Shown: in pieces, positions 54,584 to 63,392 of the stretch
Layout of the letters: each line of letters opens with the position of its first letter
Numbering within the stretch: the stretch's first letter is position 1
DNA from: Sulfuricurvum sp.
GTDB lineage: Bacteria; Campylobacterota; Campylobacteria; Campylobacterales; Sulfurimonadaceae
Length of the DNA stretch: 64,000 nucleotides
NCBI RefSeq assembly: GCF_028688295.1
Contig: NZ_JAQTYM010000003.1
Coordinates: forward strand, 1 to 64,000
Direction of reading: 5' to 3'
The notes under the pieces: model-generated
The model's input: only the letters and a program-made list of their open reading frames with translations
Databases searched by the model: none
Told to the model about the DNA's origin: nothing
Translations under genes and position numbers: made by a program

Positions 54584-55590
54584 TGAAAACCACCGCACTT
54601 CATGCTATGAAACTCGCGCTCGAAGCAGCGTGGGAGTATCAACTTCTCACTTTCCCTAATCCTGCCGTCGGTGCAGCGTGTATTTCTTCGGATGGTTCAA
54701 TCCTCTCTCTCGGTGTGCATAAAATCGCGGGTGGTCCCCACGCCGAAGTTTATGCACTGCGGAATGCCTATACGATTCTCTCAGGGGATAGCACTATTGC
54801 TACTAGCGATGATTCCCACGCCATACACGATTACCTCAGAACTCATCATAACGGCATTTTTAAAACGATTTCTATGGCGGTGACGCTGGAGCCGTGTGCT
54901 CATAGTGGAAAAACCCCCTCATGTGCATTGCTCATCCGAGATTTAGAGATTCAAGAACTTTTTATCGCGTGCAAAGACCCTAATCCTGAGGCTGCGAATG
55001 GGGAAAAAATCCTCGAAGATGCAGGGATTAAATGTACTTTTGGGGTGATGGAGAGTGAGGGGAATGCTCTATTGGCCCCTTTTATCCAGTGGCAAACCAA
55101 CCCTTTTGTATTTTTTAAATGGGCACAGCGTCTCGATGGGACGATTGATAACGGAACGATCAGCTCACAGAGCTCACGCGTGCATGTTCATGCCCTACGT
55201 GATAAATGCGATTTGATCGTGATCGGCGGTAATACAGTGCGACAGGATCGCCCGACACTCGATGCACGACTGGTCAATGGAAAAGCTCCCGATGTGTTGA
55301 TCTATTCACATAATGAAGAGTTTGATCGATCAATCCCCCTTTTTCATATCCCTAATCGTCAAGTTTTTATCGCCTCAGATTTGGAGCGGATAAAGGAGTA
55401 TCGACTGGTGATGATCGAAGGGGGTGCAGGGATGTTTAGCGCAACCCGTGATACGAGTGATTGGTATCTAAGTTACATTGCACCCAAAATCGGCGGGGGA
55501 TCACAGAGTCTTGGAGTCATACAAGAGGATTTTGAGGTACTGCACGCTAAAATCACCGATAATATTATCCTTTGGATGAAAAAGAAGTAG
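54583..55590 (+). CDS. ribD: Riboflavin biosynthesis deaminase/reductase RibD
   Basis: 335 residues from the ATG at 54583 that overlaps the rimP stop. Deaminase domain: NPAVGAACI, GPHAEVYALRNA (zinc His and catalytic Glu), LEPCAHSGKTPSCALLI (zinc Cys). Reductase domain: LRDKCDLIVIGGNTVRQDRP and MIEGGAGMF. The reductase part is somewhat short. Confidence 0.92.
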   Translation: MKTTALHAMKLALEAAWEYQLLTFPNPAVGAACISSDGSILSLGVHKIAGGPHAEVYALRNAYTILSGDSTIATSDDSHAIHDYLRTHHNGIFKTISMAVTLEPCAHSGKTPSCALLIRDLEIQELFIACKDPNPEAANGEKILEDAGIKCTFGVMESEGNALLAPFIQWQTNPFVFFKWAQRLDGTIDNGTISSQSSRVHVHALRDKCDLIVIGGNTVRQDRPTLDARLVNGKAPDVLIYSHNEEFDRSIPLFHIPNRQVFIASDLERIKEYRLVMIEGGAGMFSATRDTSDWYLSYIAPKIGGGSQSLGVIQEDFEVLHAKITDNIILWMKKK

Positions 55591-55598
55591 GAATTTTT

Positions 55599-56309
55599 AT
55601 GACCAAACAAGAAAAAATCGTCTCGATGTTCAACGATATCGCCCCAACGTATGACCGTGCCAATCGGGTACTTAGTATGGGTGTCGATACCTTTTGGCGT
55701 CGCAAAGCATGCGATTTAGCGTTTGGTTATTGCTCCACAAAAGCTATGGATTCGATAGTCGATGTTGCATGCGGTACGGGTGATATGATGGGATACTGGA
55801 AACGTCGTGCCGATAAAGCGGGCATCGCTGTGGCTGAAATCGTCGGGGTTGATCCTAGTGAGGGGATGGTCGGTGTCGGGCGCGAGAAATTTCCGACGAT
55901 GTCATTTCACATTGCACCCGCAACCGAGCTTCCAAAACCGGAAACTTCTGCTGATATCATCAGTATCTCTTACGGCATCCGTAACGTCGTTGAACGCCAA
56001 GCAGGGTTACGCGAATTTAACCGTGTATTAAAAACGGGGGGATTGGTAGTTATCCTCGAATTTATGAAAAATGAAAATCCATCCATGCTCGGAAAGGTGC
56101 GTGATTGGTACATGAACAATGTCCTCCCACGTATCGGCGGTTTGATCTCTAATAATTATGAAGCGTACCGCTATCTCCCCGATTCTATTGAAGGCTTTTT
56201 AACGGTTGCCAAGATGAAAGCCGAACTCGAAGAAGCGGGATTTGAGATGCTCTATACCAAAAGCTTTTCGATGGATATTTCGACGTTGATGATTGCCCGT
56301 AAAAAGTAG
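55599..56309 (+). CDS. ubiE: Demethylmenaquinone/ubiquinone methyltransferase
   Basis: 236 residues from the ATG at 55599 with AGGAA upstream. SAM motif VDVACGTGDM, YDRANRVLSMGVDTFWRR at the start, FGIRNV-like SYGIRNVVERQAGLREFNRVLK, and YLPDSIEGF near the end. Campylobacterota use menaquinone, so menG activity is expected. It is 8 bases after ribD and 35 bases before an inserted AlbA_2 gene. Confidence 0.95.
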   Translation: MTKQEKIVSMFNDIAPTYDRANRVLSMGVDTFWRRKACDLAFGYCSTKAMDSIVDVACGTGDMMGYWKRRADKAGIAVAEIVGVDPSEGMVGVGREKFPTMSFHIAPATELPKPETSADIISISYGIRNVVERQAGLREFNRVLKTGGLVVILEFMKNENPSMLGKVRDWYMNNVLPRIGGLISNNYEAYRYLPDSIEGFLTVAKMKAELEEAGFEMLYTKSFSMDISTLMIARKK

Positions 56310-56344
56310 GTAGTATTGTCCAAGTTGTAGGTTAAAGGAATAAA

Positions 56345-58312
56345 ATGCTTAGCATATCTTCGCTTGATGATTTACAATGGTTATCTGAATCTGTAGAGCT
56401 AGAATGTAAACTTGCTATTGGGCAAGATGGACGTGGAAAACTACCTGAAAGTTTTTGGGAAACGTACAGTGCTTTTGCTAATACTCATGGCGGAGTTGTT
56501 ATACTCGGGGTTAAAGAAAAGCATGGAGTATTTGAGCCAAAAGGTGTACCAGATGCAGAAAAAGTATTAAAAGAACTTTTTGACAATCTTAACAATCCTA
56601 AAAAAGTAAGTCATAATCTCATATTAGACAAAAATATACAACGCTTGCCTATTGATGAAGCAGAAATTATAATCATTGATATTCCCCGTGCAACACGTCA
56701 TCAAAAACCTGTATTTCTAAATGCTAATCCTTTTGGAGGAAATACCTATCGACGTCTTCATGAAGGTGATAGAAGATGTGATGATGAAACAATAAAACGA
56801 ATGTTAGCCGAACAAGTTGAAGACATTCGGGATAGTAAAATTTTAGATGGATATAATCTTGATGATATCGATTTGGAAAGCTTACGCATTTATCGTCAGA
56901 TGTTGAGTGATCGTAATCCGACACATCCGTTTCTTGATTATGATGGACTTGAATTTTTGAGACAACTTAATGGTTGGAGGCAAGACCGCCAGACAAAAGA
57001 AGTAGGTTTAACCATAGCAGGCTTGTTGATGTTTGGTAAATGGCCTTCAATTCAAGAAGCGATGCCACATTATTTTATCGATTATCAAGAAAGACCTGAA
57101 GCAAAAACGGAAAAACGGTGGGTAGATCGTATTGTCCCAGATGGGACATGGTCGGGAAACTTATTTGATTTTTACCGTAAAGTCTATCGTAAACTTGTTG
57201 CTGATTTGAAGACCCCTTTTGAACTCAAAGGAGATCAACGACGTGAAGATACTCCAGTACACGAAGCACTACGAGAAGCGTTAGTAAATACTATTGTTCA
57301 TGCAGATTATTCAGGAAGAATTTCTATTTTAGTTGTTAAACGACCTGATATGTTTGGATTTAGAAATCCCGGTAATTTACGTCTTCCGATTGAACAAGTA
57401 ATGCAAGGTGGAGAGAGTGATTGTAGAAATCGATTAATGCATCAAATGTTTCTTATGATCGGACTTGGAGAACGCGCAGGTTCAGGAGTTCCAAAAATTT
57501 TTGGCGGATGGAAAAGTCAAGAATGGCGTCCTCCTTTTTTATATGAAAAAGATGAACCAGAACAAACATTACTTGAGCTTCGTATGATCGATTTATATCC
57601 AACCGAAGTAATAGAAGTTTTACGGCGTATGTTTGGTAAAAATTTTGATAGTTTAAATCAATTAGAACGTACTGCAATGATAACTGCTGTTTTAGAAAAT
57701 GTTGTTACACATAATCGGTTACTTGAGCTTGTCTCTGATCATGCTCATGATATATCCATGGCATTGCAGAAATTAGTGAAAAATGGATTTTTAGAGTCTT
57801 CTGGGAAGTCACGAGGTACTGTTTATGTATTACCTGGCGTACAATTGCCAACACCAGATGATGTGTTTACTCATAATTTACCTCAGAGGTTAGGAATATC
57901 CGAAGGTAGCTTAGGAATATCCGAAGGTAGCTTAGGAATATCCGAAGGTAGCTTAGGACAATCTGGTGTAATTCGAGATGAAGAAGGTAGGTTGATAAGT
58001 GATCATTTGGATGCACCAGTCATTGATGATGTGAGATACATTGATCCTGAATATTTGAAATTTTTATTATCTATGGCAGAAGAAACTACAGATGGACGTT
58101 TGCCGAAACAAGTTATGAGAAGAATCATTCTCGATATTTGTTCAGGTCAATATATACCGTTATCAGTTTTGGCGTATTTTCTCAATAGAAGTCCTGACGC
58201 TTTACGTAAGCAACATTTGACTGAGATGGTACGGGATCGTCAACTAGTATTGGCATTTCCAGCAACACCTACTCATGAAAAACAAGCATACAAAGCAACC
58301 GATATAAAATAG
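56345..58312 (+). CDS. AlbA_2 (Schlafen-type) domain protein with HATPase_c_4-like region
   Basis: 655 residues. N-terminal AlbA_2 domain (about 15-155: ESVELECKLAIGQDGRG, YSAFANTHGGVVILGV, NTYRRLHEGDRRC). Middle region with RecG-like/HATPase_c_4 motifs (HEALREALVNTIVHADYSG, PDMFGFRNPGNLRLP, NRLMHQMFLMIGLGERAGSG). C-terminal winged-helix-like part with a threefold LGISEGS repeat (about 516-536). Proteins of this class are regulators or nucleic-acid enzymes, some in defence loci; the role here is not known. It is more AT-rich than ubiE and xseA, which it separates, so it is probably acquired. Confidence 0.8.
   Translation: MLSISSLDDLQWLSESVELECKLAIGQDGRGKLPESFWETYSAFANTHGGVVILGVKEKHGVFEPKGVPDAEKVLKELFDNLNNPKKVSHNLILDKNIQRLPIDEAEIIIIDIPRATRHQKPVFLNANPFGGNTYRRLHEGDRRCDDETIKRMLAEQVEDIRDSKILDGYNLDDIDLESLRIYRQMLSDRNPTHPFLDYDGLEFLRQLNGWRQDRQTKEVGLTIAGLLMFGKWPSIQEAMPHYFIDYQERPEAKTEKRWVDRIVPDGTWSGNLFDFYRKVYRKLVADLKTPFELKGDQRREDTPVHEALREALVNTIVHADYSGRISILVVKRPDMFGFRNPGNLRLPIEQVMQGGESDCRNRLMHQMFLMIGLGERAGSGVPKIFGGWKSQEWRPPFLYEKDEPEQTLLELRMIDLYPTEVIEVLRRMFGKNFDSLNQLERTAMITAVLENVVTHNRLLELVSDHAHDISMALQKLVKNGFLESSGKSRGTVYVLPGVQLPTPDDVFTHNLPQRLGISEGSLGISEGSLGISEGSLGQSGVIRDEEGRLISDHLDAPVIDDVRYIDPEYLKFLLSMAEETTDGRLPKQVMRRIILDICSGQYIPLSVLAYFLNRSPDALRKQHLTEMVRDRQLVLAFPATPTHEKQAYKATDIK
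57890..57952 (+). repeat. Three perfect 21-bp tandem repeats inside the AlbA_2 gene
   Basis: The unit TTAGGAATATCCGAAGGTAG plus C occurs three times head to tail (57890, 57911, 57932), followed by a partial TTAGGA. It encodes LGISEGS three times. Being a multiple of three, copy-number change keeps the reading frame. Confidence 0.9.
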
Positions 58313-58323
58313 TGGGATAGAAG

Positions 58324-59586
58324 ATGTCAAATGCAATGTTAAGTGTCTCCTCGCTGAATGAACAGATCAAAACTCTTTTAGAGACCTCCTTTGAATTCGT
58401 CAGTGTCGAGGGGGAACTCTCCCGCGTTACCAAACACGGTAGCGGACACATCTACTTCACCCTCAAAGACAACGATTCCGCGATCAAATGTGTCATGTTC
58501 AAGGGCAACGCTGCACGCTTGAAATTCTCTCTCGAAGAGGGGGCTCATATCATCCTACACGGGGCATTAAGCCTCTACAAACCGCGTGGCGAATATCAGA
58601 TCAATGCATTTAGTGCCGAACCTTACGGTGCGGGGGCTTTGGCGGTAGCGTTCGAGCAACTCAAACAAAAGTTAGAATCAAAAGGGTACTTCGATCTGAC
58701 ACGCAAAAAAAGCTTTCCTAAATTCCCCCAAACGATTATTTTAGTCACCTCCGCGACAGGTGCCGCATTGCAAGATATGCAGAGCGTCGCATCTGGGCGA
58801 TGGCCGCTGGTCAAACTCATCGTATTGGATGTATTGGTTCAGGGTTCGAGTGCGGCGGGACAGATTGCCGATGCTTTGCGTTATGCCGATACGCTGAATG
58901 CGGATGCGGTCGTTGTGGGACGAGGCGGTGGAAGTATCGAGGATTTATGGGCGTTTAACGAAGAGATTGTTGCAGATGCACTACATACAATGAAGACTCC
59001 AGTAATGTCAGCGGTGGGTCACGAGATCGATTGGGTAATCAGCGACTACGTGTGCGATATGCGCGCACCGACACCGAGCGCCGCGATGCAGATGCTTTTA
59101 CCCGATCAAAACGAGCTATCTCAGAGTATCGATGAGATTCGATACAGTGCTTATGGGATGATTACTCAACGTTTGGAGCGTAAACGTGAACAGCTCCTCT
59201 CGATGCAAGAGGCATTTAAACGTCACGGAGTAGAGTATCGTTTAGAGGTACAAAGCGAGCTAGTTAAAGAGCTGCGAGAACGTTTAAATCGACAGATGAC
59301 ACAACGCTTAGATCAAAGCCGACGGGAGATTACTCCGTTGATGGAGCGGTTAACGCAGAGCATCGAATCGACATTGCGACAAAAGCAGTTTATGATTACA
59401 CAGCTCACTGAAGGGTTTAATACCAATCATCCCAAAAATAAAAACAAAAGCGGATTTGCACAGATCACCCGTGAGGGGAAAGTGATCGATTTGGATACAC
59501 TCTGTGTCGGGGAACGGTTTGATGCGATGAATGATCATTGCGTTGTTTGCTCCGAAGTTAAGAGTATTCTCCATATAGGTGATTAA
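58324..59586 (+). CDS. xseA: Exodeoxyribonuclease VII large subunit
   Basis: 420 residues. N-terminal OB fold (LNEQIKTLLETSFEFVSVEG, HIYFTLKDNDSAIKCVMF), catalytic region with TSATGAALQDM, VVGRGGGSIEDLWAFNEE and SAVGHEIDW, then a long coiled-coil. It is an ssDNA nuclease working with XseB, which is not in the window. It starts 11 bases after the AlbA_2 gene without a strong ribosome-binding site. Confidence 0.95.
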   Translation: MSNAMLSVSSLNEQIKTLLETSFEFVSVEGELSRVTKHGSGHIYFTLKDNDSAIKCVMFKGNAARLKFSLEEGAHIILHGALSLYKPRGEYQINAFSAEPYGAGALAVAFEQLKQKLESKGYFDLTRKKSFPKFPQTIILVTSATGAALQDMQSVASGRWPLVKLIVLDVLVQGSSAAGQIADALRYADTLNADAVVVGRGGGSIEDLWAFNEEIVADALHTMKTPVMSAVGHEIDWVISDYVCDMRAPTPSAAMQMLLPDQNELSQSIDEIRYSAYGMITQRLERKREQLLSMQEAFKRHGVEYRLEVQSELVKELRERLNRQMTQRLDQSRREITPLMERLTQSIESTLRQKQFMITQLTEGFNTNHPKNKNKSGFAQITREGKVIDLDTLCVGERFDAMNDHCVVCSEVKSILHIGD

Positions 59587-59656
59587 GAGGGAATTTGTAA
59601 AGAGTAAGCAAAGTTTTATGATATGATTGTTTGTGAAATTAATAAAAAGGTCAATT

Positions 59657-60160
59657 ATGAGATTAGAAGATATTTACGAAATTTTAAAAACTTCAGTAAG
59701 AGTAGATTATTACATTCCAGAAAATCATGAATTAGTATTTGTTTATAAAGATAATATTTCATTCTCAATATCTAAAGAATCGGAAGAAAAAGTTTTTGAA
59801 GGAAATTTCTTTTTTAATTCAGATGGGAGTGAAATAAATGATCTCGCTCCAGCAGATGAGCTCGTCAAAGAATTATGTAGATTGAAAAATTTTCCAGAGA
59901 CGTATAAAAATATTTATAGTCAAGTATGGAGTTTGAAATATAATGGACAAGTAATTTATACAATAGAATGTGGAATGGTTAGAAATCTTAGTTCTCTACA
60001 TGCAGCATTTCCTTTATCTTTAAATATATTTGACTATGAAATGAATTTTATAGAAATTTGTAATGAATATTATGGATCAAGTACTATGCAGATTGCAAAA
60101 AGTATAATTAATTCACGAGTGATAGTTAATAAATCTACTTATCAGGATTTTGAATTATAA
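59657..60160 (+). CDS. AT-rich cytoplasmic protein, unknown
   Basis: 167 residues from the ATG at 59657 with AAAAAGG upstream; an in-frame TTG at 59627 lacks such a site. No signal peptide or membrane helix. Mixed alpha/beta composition rich in Asn, Ile and Phe (VFVYKDNISFSISKESEEK, YEMNFIEICNEYYGSS). I recognise no family. Its AT-rich codons contrast with xseA, and it belongs to a short accessory stretch with the nucleotidyltransferase gene. Confidence 0.6.
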   Translation: MRLEDIYEILKTSVRVDYYIPENHELVFVYKDNISFSISKESEEKVFEGNFFFNSDGSEINDLAPADELVKELCRLKNFPETYKNIYSQVWSLKYNGQVIYTIECGMVRNLSSLHAAFPLSLNIFDYEMNFIEICNEYYGSSTMQIAKSIINSRVIVNKSTYQDFEL

Positions 60161-60228
60161 AAAGGAACTGAAATATTTCTTCGTTTTCAAGGTACAATAT
60201 CACTATAAAATCAATAAAATTGAATGAG

Positions 60229-60522
60229 ATGACAAAAAACGAAATTCTTGAAATACTCAAAGCTTTAAAGCCCCGTTATCAGCAAGACGGCTTGATCCTC
60301 GTCGGATTGTTCGGCAGTTTTTCGCGGGGTGAAGAGAAGAGTGATAGCGACGTCGATATTGTCTATGAGATCGAAAAAGGAAAAACTTTTTCGATGTTTA
60401 AATATCTCAAATATCTCGCTGATCTGGAAAAATATCTCAATCATAAAGTCGATTTAGTCAGGGCTGAAACCATCAAAAGTGATTTAAAACCTTATATCTA
60501 TAAGGACATGATTTATGTCTAG
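60229..60522 (+). CDS. Minimal nucleotidyltransferase (MNT), MntA-type antitoxin
   Basis: 97 residues from the ATG at 60229; a TTG at 60220 would add three. The nucleotidyltransferase motif GLFGSFSRGE and SDSDVDIVYE shows the GSxxRG-x-DxD core. In HEPN/MNT (HepT/MntA) systems the antitoxin adenylylates the HEPN toxin. Its stop overlaps an ATG (60515) that begins the expected partner, but the partner is broken (see next feature). Confidence 0.8.
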   Translation: MTKNEILEILKALKPRYQQDGLILVGLFGSFSRGEEKSDSDVDIVYEIEKGKTFSMFKYLKYLADLEKYLNHKVDLVRAETIKSDLKPYIYKDMIYV

Positions 60523-60591
60523 GGATTGGAAGATGATTTTGTAGTCTTTGAAGAGACGATAGAACAAATAGCGAAAAAATATTTGGATTAA
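60515..60591 (+). pseudogene. Remnant of the HEPN toxin gene
   Basis: An ATG at 60515 overlaps the MNT stop by 8 bases, as expected for the partner gene, and reads MSRDWKMIL before a stop. In another frame, from 60526 to a TAA at 60589, it reads LEDDFVVFEETIEQIAKKYL, which resembles the C-terminal helix of HEPN proteins (compare the LEDFEQFI end of HepT). I infer that most of the gene was deleted and the two ends joined out of frame. Confidence 0.45.
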
Positions 60592-60598
60592 ACGACTG

Positions 60599-60655
60599 GA
60601 TTCCCGATCAGGTCGGGAACCTCGTAGAGGTACTTGTGCCCTTTAGGTATGACGC
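60599..60655. repeat. Intergenic palindromic repeat before sppA
   Basis: TTCCCGA and TCGGGAA (60601-60619) form a 7-bp hairpin around TCAGG, preceded by GGA and followed at a distance by TATGACG. It has the same bordered-hairpin form as the elements at 14937 and 16363, but with about 30 extra bases containing CCTCGTAGAGG before the final TGACG. It is just past the HEPN remnant. Confidence 0.55.
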
Positions 60656-60661
60656 AGAAAA

Positions 60662-61534
60662 TTATTTCAATGTAACAGGTGGAAAATACATATGAGCTAA
60701 ACTGGCTCCCTCTGCCGCGAACCGTTTGAAAAATTTATCCATCGGGTCTTCTTTATTCCACACCGGATCGGTTACTTTACTGAGAACTTCGACCCGTTTT
60801 TTCGCGTCGTACTCGACACCGATGCTATCGACCAACCCCACTTTTTTCGCCTGAGCGGCGGTAAAGATATGAGCGTTAGCGTATTCGGTGCTTTGGTTTA
60901 GATCGAGGTGGCGTGCACGTGCGACATCGCCTACGAAGAGATCATAGGTTCCGTTAATCACTTTCTCTAATTCGGCACGCTCAATGTTACTCCATTGACG
61001 TTCCATGGTTCCTACTTGTTTATACTCTCCGGCATGGACGACTTGTGTTTTTACCCCTACTTTTTCCATTAGACCTGATACGTCTGCCCCTTCGATAATG
61101 ACACCGATGGAGCCGATCATACTCCCTGGATTGGCGATGATCTCATTTCCCCAAATCGCGGAGTAGTATCCGCCGCTTGCCATGATCCCTGCCGCATAAA
61201 CAACCGTTGGTTTTTTTTCACTGAGTCGTTTGATGGCGTAAGCGATCTCAACAGAGGGGGCAACGGCTCCGCCGGGGGAGTCGATACTGAACAATACCCC
61301 TTTTACATCGTCGTTTTCACTTGCTTCATCGATCTGCTCAACGATAGGAGTTGCATCTAAAATTGGTCCTGTGAGGGCGATCTTTTGGAGATTATGGGGG
61401 GTGATTCCCTCATCACTAGAGGGGAGAATGAGCCAAAGGACAAAGAGGACCAAAACGGTTGCTTTGAAATGCCCTTGGATAAATCGTAGTCCGGTAGCCA
61501 TGCAGCTACCGATTTTTTTAACAAATTCCATCAT
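60662..61534 (-). CDS. sppA: Signal peptide peptidase SppA (S49)
   Basis: 290 residues: one N-terminal helix (about 25-41), then the S49 core with the nucleophile Ser in GIMASGGYYSA and the Lys region HAGEYKQVGTMER, plus SIDSPGGAVAPS. It degrades cleaved signal peptides in the membrane. Single-domain, the shorter form of the family. The start ATG overlaps the amidohydrolase stop. Confidence 0.95.
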   Translation of the reverse strand: MMEFVKKIGSCMATGLRFIQGHFKATVLVLFVLWLILPSSDEGITPHNLQKIALTGPILDATPIVEQIDEASENDDVKGVLFSIDSPGGAVAPSVEIAYAIKRLSEKKPTVVYAAGIMASGGYYSAIWGNEIIANPGSMIGSIGVIIEGADVSGLMEKVGVKTQVVHAGEYKQVGTMERQWSNIERAELEKVINGTYDLFVGDVARARHLDLNQSTEYANAHIFTAAQAKKVGLVDSIGVEYDAKKRVEVLSKVTDPVWNKEDPMDKFFKRFAAEGASLAHMYFPPVTLK

Positions 61535-62742
61535 TGTATTTTATCTCCATTGATATAGATCGATTCGATGGTATGCGGCTGAGTAATCAAATGGATCGGC
61601 AGTTGATCATTGATTGGATAGCTGACCCGCATCACCAGAAAATCGGCATCGAAAGTTGTAGCGATTTTACCACAATTGAGTTGCAATGCTTCTGCCGCAT
61701 GGGCGGTGACGCTTTGCCATAGTTGTTGTGCGAGGCTTAGTAAATCCTCATTTGGGTGGATAAAGAGGGCAATTTTCATCTCTTCGAAGAGATCGAGGGC
61801 ATAGTTGGAACTTAGTCCGTCGGTGCCGCAAACATAACGGATGGTGTTCTCTTCTAGAGATTTCAAATCGAGTACCCCGTTGCCCAGTAGGCGGTTGGAG
61901 ATAGGACAATGGATAATTGTGTGATTTCCCTGGGCGATCAGGGAAAGCTCTTTATCCGAGGTTTGAACCGCGTGGGTAAAGAGGGTGGGAATGTCACGAA
62001 AATAGCTCAAAAATTCCTCCGCCGTATTGGCGGCTTGAGTCTGTTTGAGAAAGTTTTGGAAAAACGGTGCAAAGGCTCCGTTATTGCTATCGAGCCATTC
62101 ACGTTCAGCAGGACTTTCGAGTAAATGAGCCGTAACACGAAGATGTTTTTCGCGAGCATATTTAAGCGCTTTTTGGATCAAGATACGATGAACGGAGTAG
62201 GGAGAATGGATAGCCATAGAGGGGTAAAAACCATCACGTTTTAGCTCTTGGGAGGCAAAAAGACGCTCTTGAAAATTGCCATACAGGGCATCTGCCATCA
62301 TAGGGTCGGAGCCGATAAGTTCGTTGAAAAAGACAACCTTTTGAGGTGCTTTAAAACACGGTTCCAAATCAAATCCATACGAACTAACGGCACCGAATGC
62401 GGTGATACCGTTGGTGAGCATGGTTTTGATCGCTTTCGATGTACACGTCTCATCACACTCATTGATTAGCTCATCGCGCGCGGTGATAACACTAGATAAC
62501 CAAGGCATAAACTCACCGTATGTGAGTGTGGAGAGGTTGGCACTGAACTCCAAATGGACATGAGAATTAATAAGTCCCGGAACCAAAACGGAACCTTCGC
62601 CTAACTCAGTACATTGCTCGCCGTAACGAGAACGCAGTTCATCATTCGGGGAAACCTCGATAATGGTTTGTTCATATACGATACCGTGATCACGAAGGAT
62701 CACTCCGTTGGAAAAAAGTGTGTCACAGAGGAGGATTTGCAC
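61531..62742 (-). CDS. cog0402 amidohydrolase, probable aminofutalosine deaminase
   Basis: 403 residues from a GTG. Motifs: LVPGLINSHVHLEF (HxH metal site), a later VTAHLLES, TLFTHAVQ, and VCGTDGLSSN (metal Asp). This is the SsnA/TrzN-type metal-dependent hydrolase family. In Campylobacterota the member next to sppA and aroQ (HP0267-like) has been annotated as 6-aminodeoxyfutalosine deaminase in the menaquinone futalosine route; the substrate is inferred. It is coupled with sppA. Confidence 0.8.
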   Translation of the reverse strand: MQILLCDTLFSNGVILRDHGIVYEQTIIEVSPNDELRSRYGEQCTELGEGSVLVPGLINSHVHLEFSANLSTLTYGEFMPWLSSVITARDELINECDETCTSKAIKTMLTNGITAFGAVSSYGFDLEPCFKAPQKVVFFNELIGSDPMMADALYGNFQERLFASQELKRDGFYPSMAIHSPYSVHRILIQKALKYAREKHLRVTAHLLESPAEREWLDSNNGAFAPFFQNFLKQTQAANTAEEFLSYFRDIPTLFTHAVQTSDKELSLIAQGNHTIIHCPISNRLLGNGVLDLKSLEENTIRYVCGTDGLSSNYALDLFEEMKIALFIHPNEDLLSLAQQLWQSVTAHAAEALQLNCGKIATTFDADFLVMRVSYPINDQLPIHLITQPHTIESIYINGDKIQ

Positions 62743-62848
62743 AAGAGATCTTTCATACTGATTTTAAAAAGATAAAGTATAGCGCAATGAGGAATAATCT
62801 CCCTTTATAGGGAATGAGTTGAGACAAGATTTAAGCGATTTAGTTCCT

Positions 62849-62871
62849 TATAATATAGAACCCCTTATAAT
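62849..62871 (+). promoter_or_regulatory. Tandem -10 boxes upstream of aroQ
   Basis: TATAAT occurs twice, at 62849-62854 and 62866-62871, each inside a CTTATAAT context 17 bases apart, 33 bases or more before the aroQ ATG. Confidence 0.5.
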
Positions 62872-62903
62872 CTATCCTTAAAATACCAATCAAGGTTTAA
62901 TCA

Positions 62904-63392
62904 ATGAAAATAGTCGTTATCCAAGGGCCAAACCTCAATATGCTGGGAGTTCGTGAACAACAAGTATACGGACCGATGCGTTTAGAGCAAATCCATGCAC
63001 AGATGAAAGAGGTCGCAACCCAAAACGGGATCGATATCGAGTTTTATCAAAGCAATCTAGAGGGTGAGATCGTTGATCGTATCCAAGAGTGTTACGGCGA
63101 TGCGGACGGGATCATCATTAACCCTGCTGCCTATACCCACACCTCTATCGCGATTCGCGATGCGATCAGTGCAGTGAACCTTCCGACGATTGAAGTTCAT
63201 ATCAGCAACATCTACCGCCGTGAAGAGTTTCGCCAAAAAAGTATGACGGCTCCGGTATGTACCTCTTCGGTGATCGGTTTTGGACCGTTTGGCTACCACT
63301 TGGCAATGGTGGGGATGATGCAAATCCTCAGTGAGATCAATGCGATGCGTCAAGCGCAAGCAGGAGCACAACAAGGTGCAGAAGAAGAGTAA
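62904..63392 (+). CDS. aroQ: Type II 3-dehydroquinate dehydratase
   Basis: 162 residues. Motifs: [31 protein letters not shown] (with the Asn-Leu lid), [32 protein letters not shown]. Third step of the shikimate pathway. It overlaps folK by 1 base. Confidence 0.96.
   Translation: MKIVVIQGPNLNMLGVREQQVYGPMRLEQIHAQMKEVATQNGIDIEFYQSNLEGEIVDRIQECYGDADGIIINPAAYTHTSIAIRDAISAVNLPTIEVHISNIYRREEFRQKSMTAPVCTSSVIGFGPFGYHLAMVGMMQILSEINAMRQAQAGAQQGAEEE

Noticed and set aside
57890..57952. Tandem repeats as a CRISPR array
   Set aside because: Units are contiguous without spacers, in frame inside a gene, and no cas genes are present.
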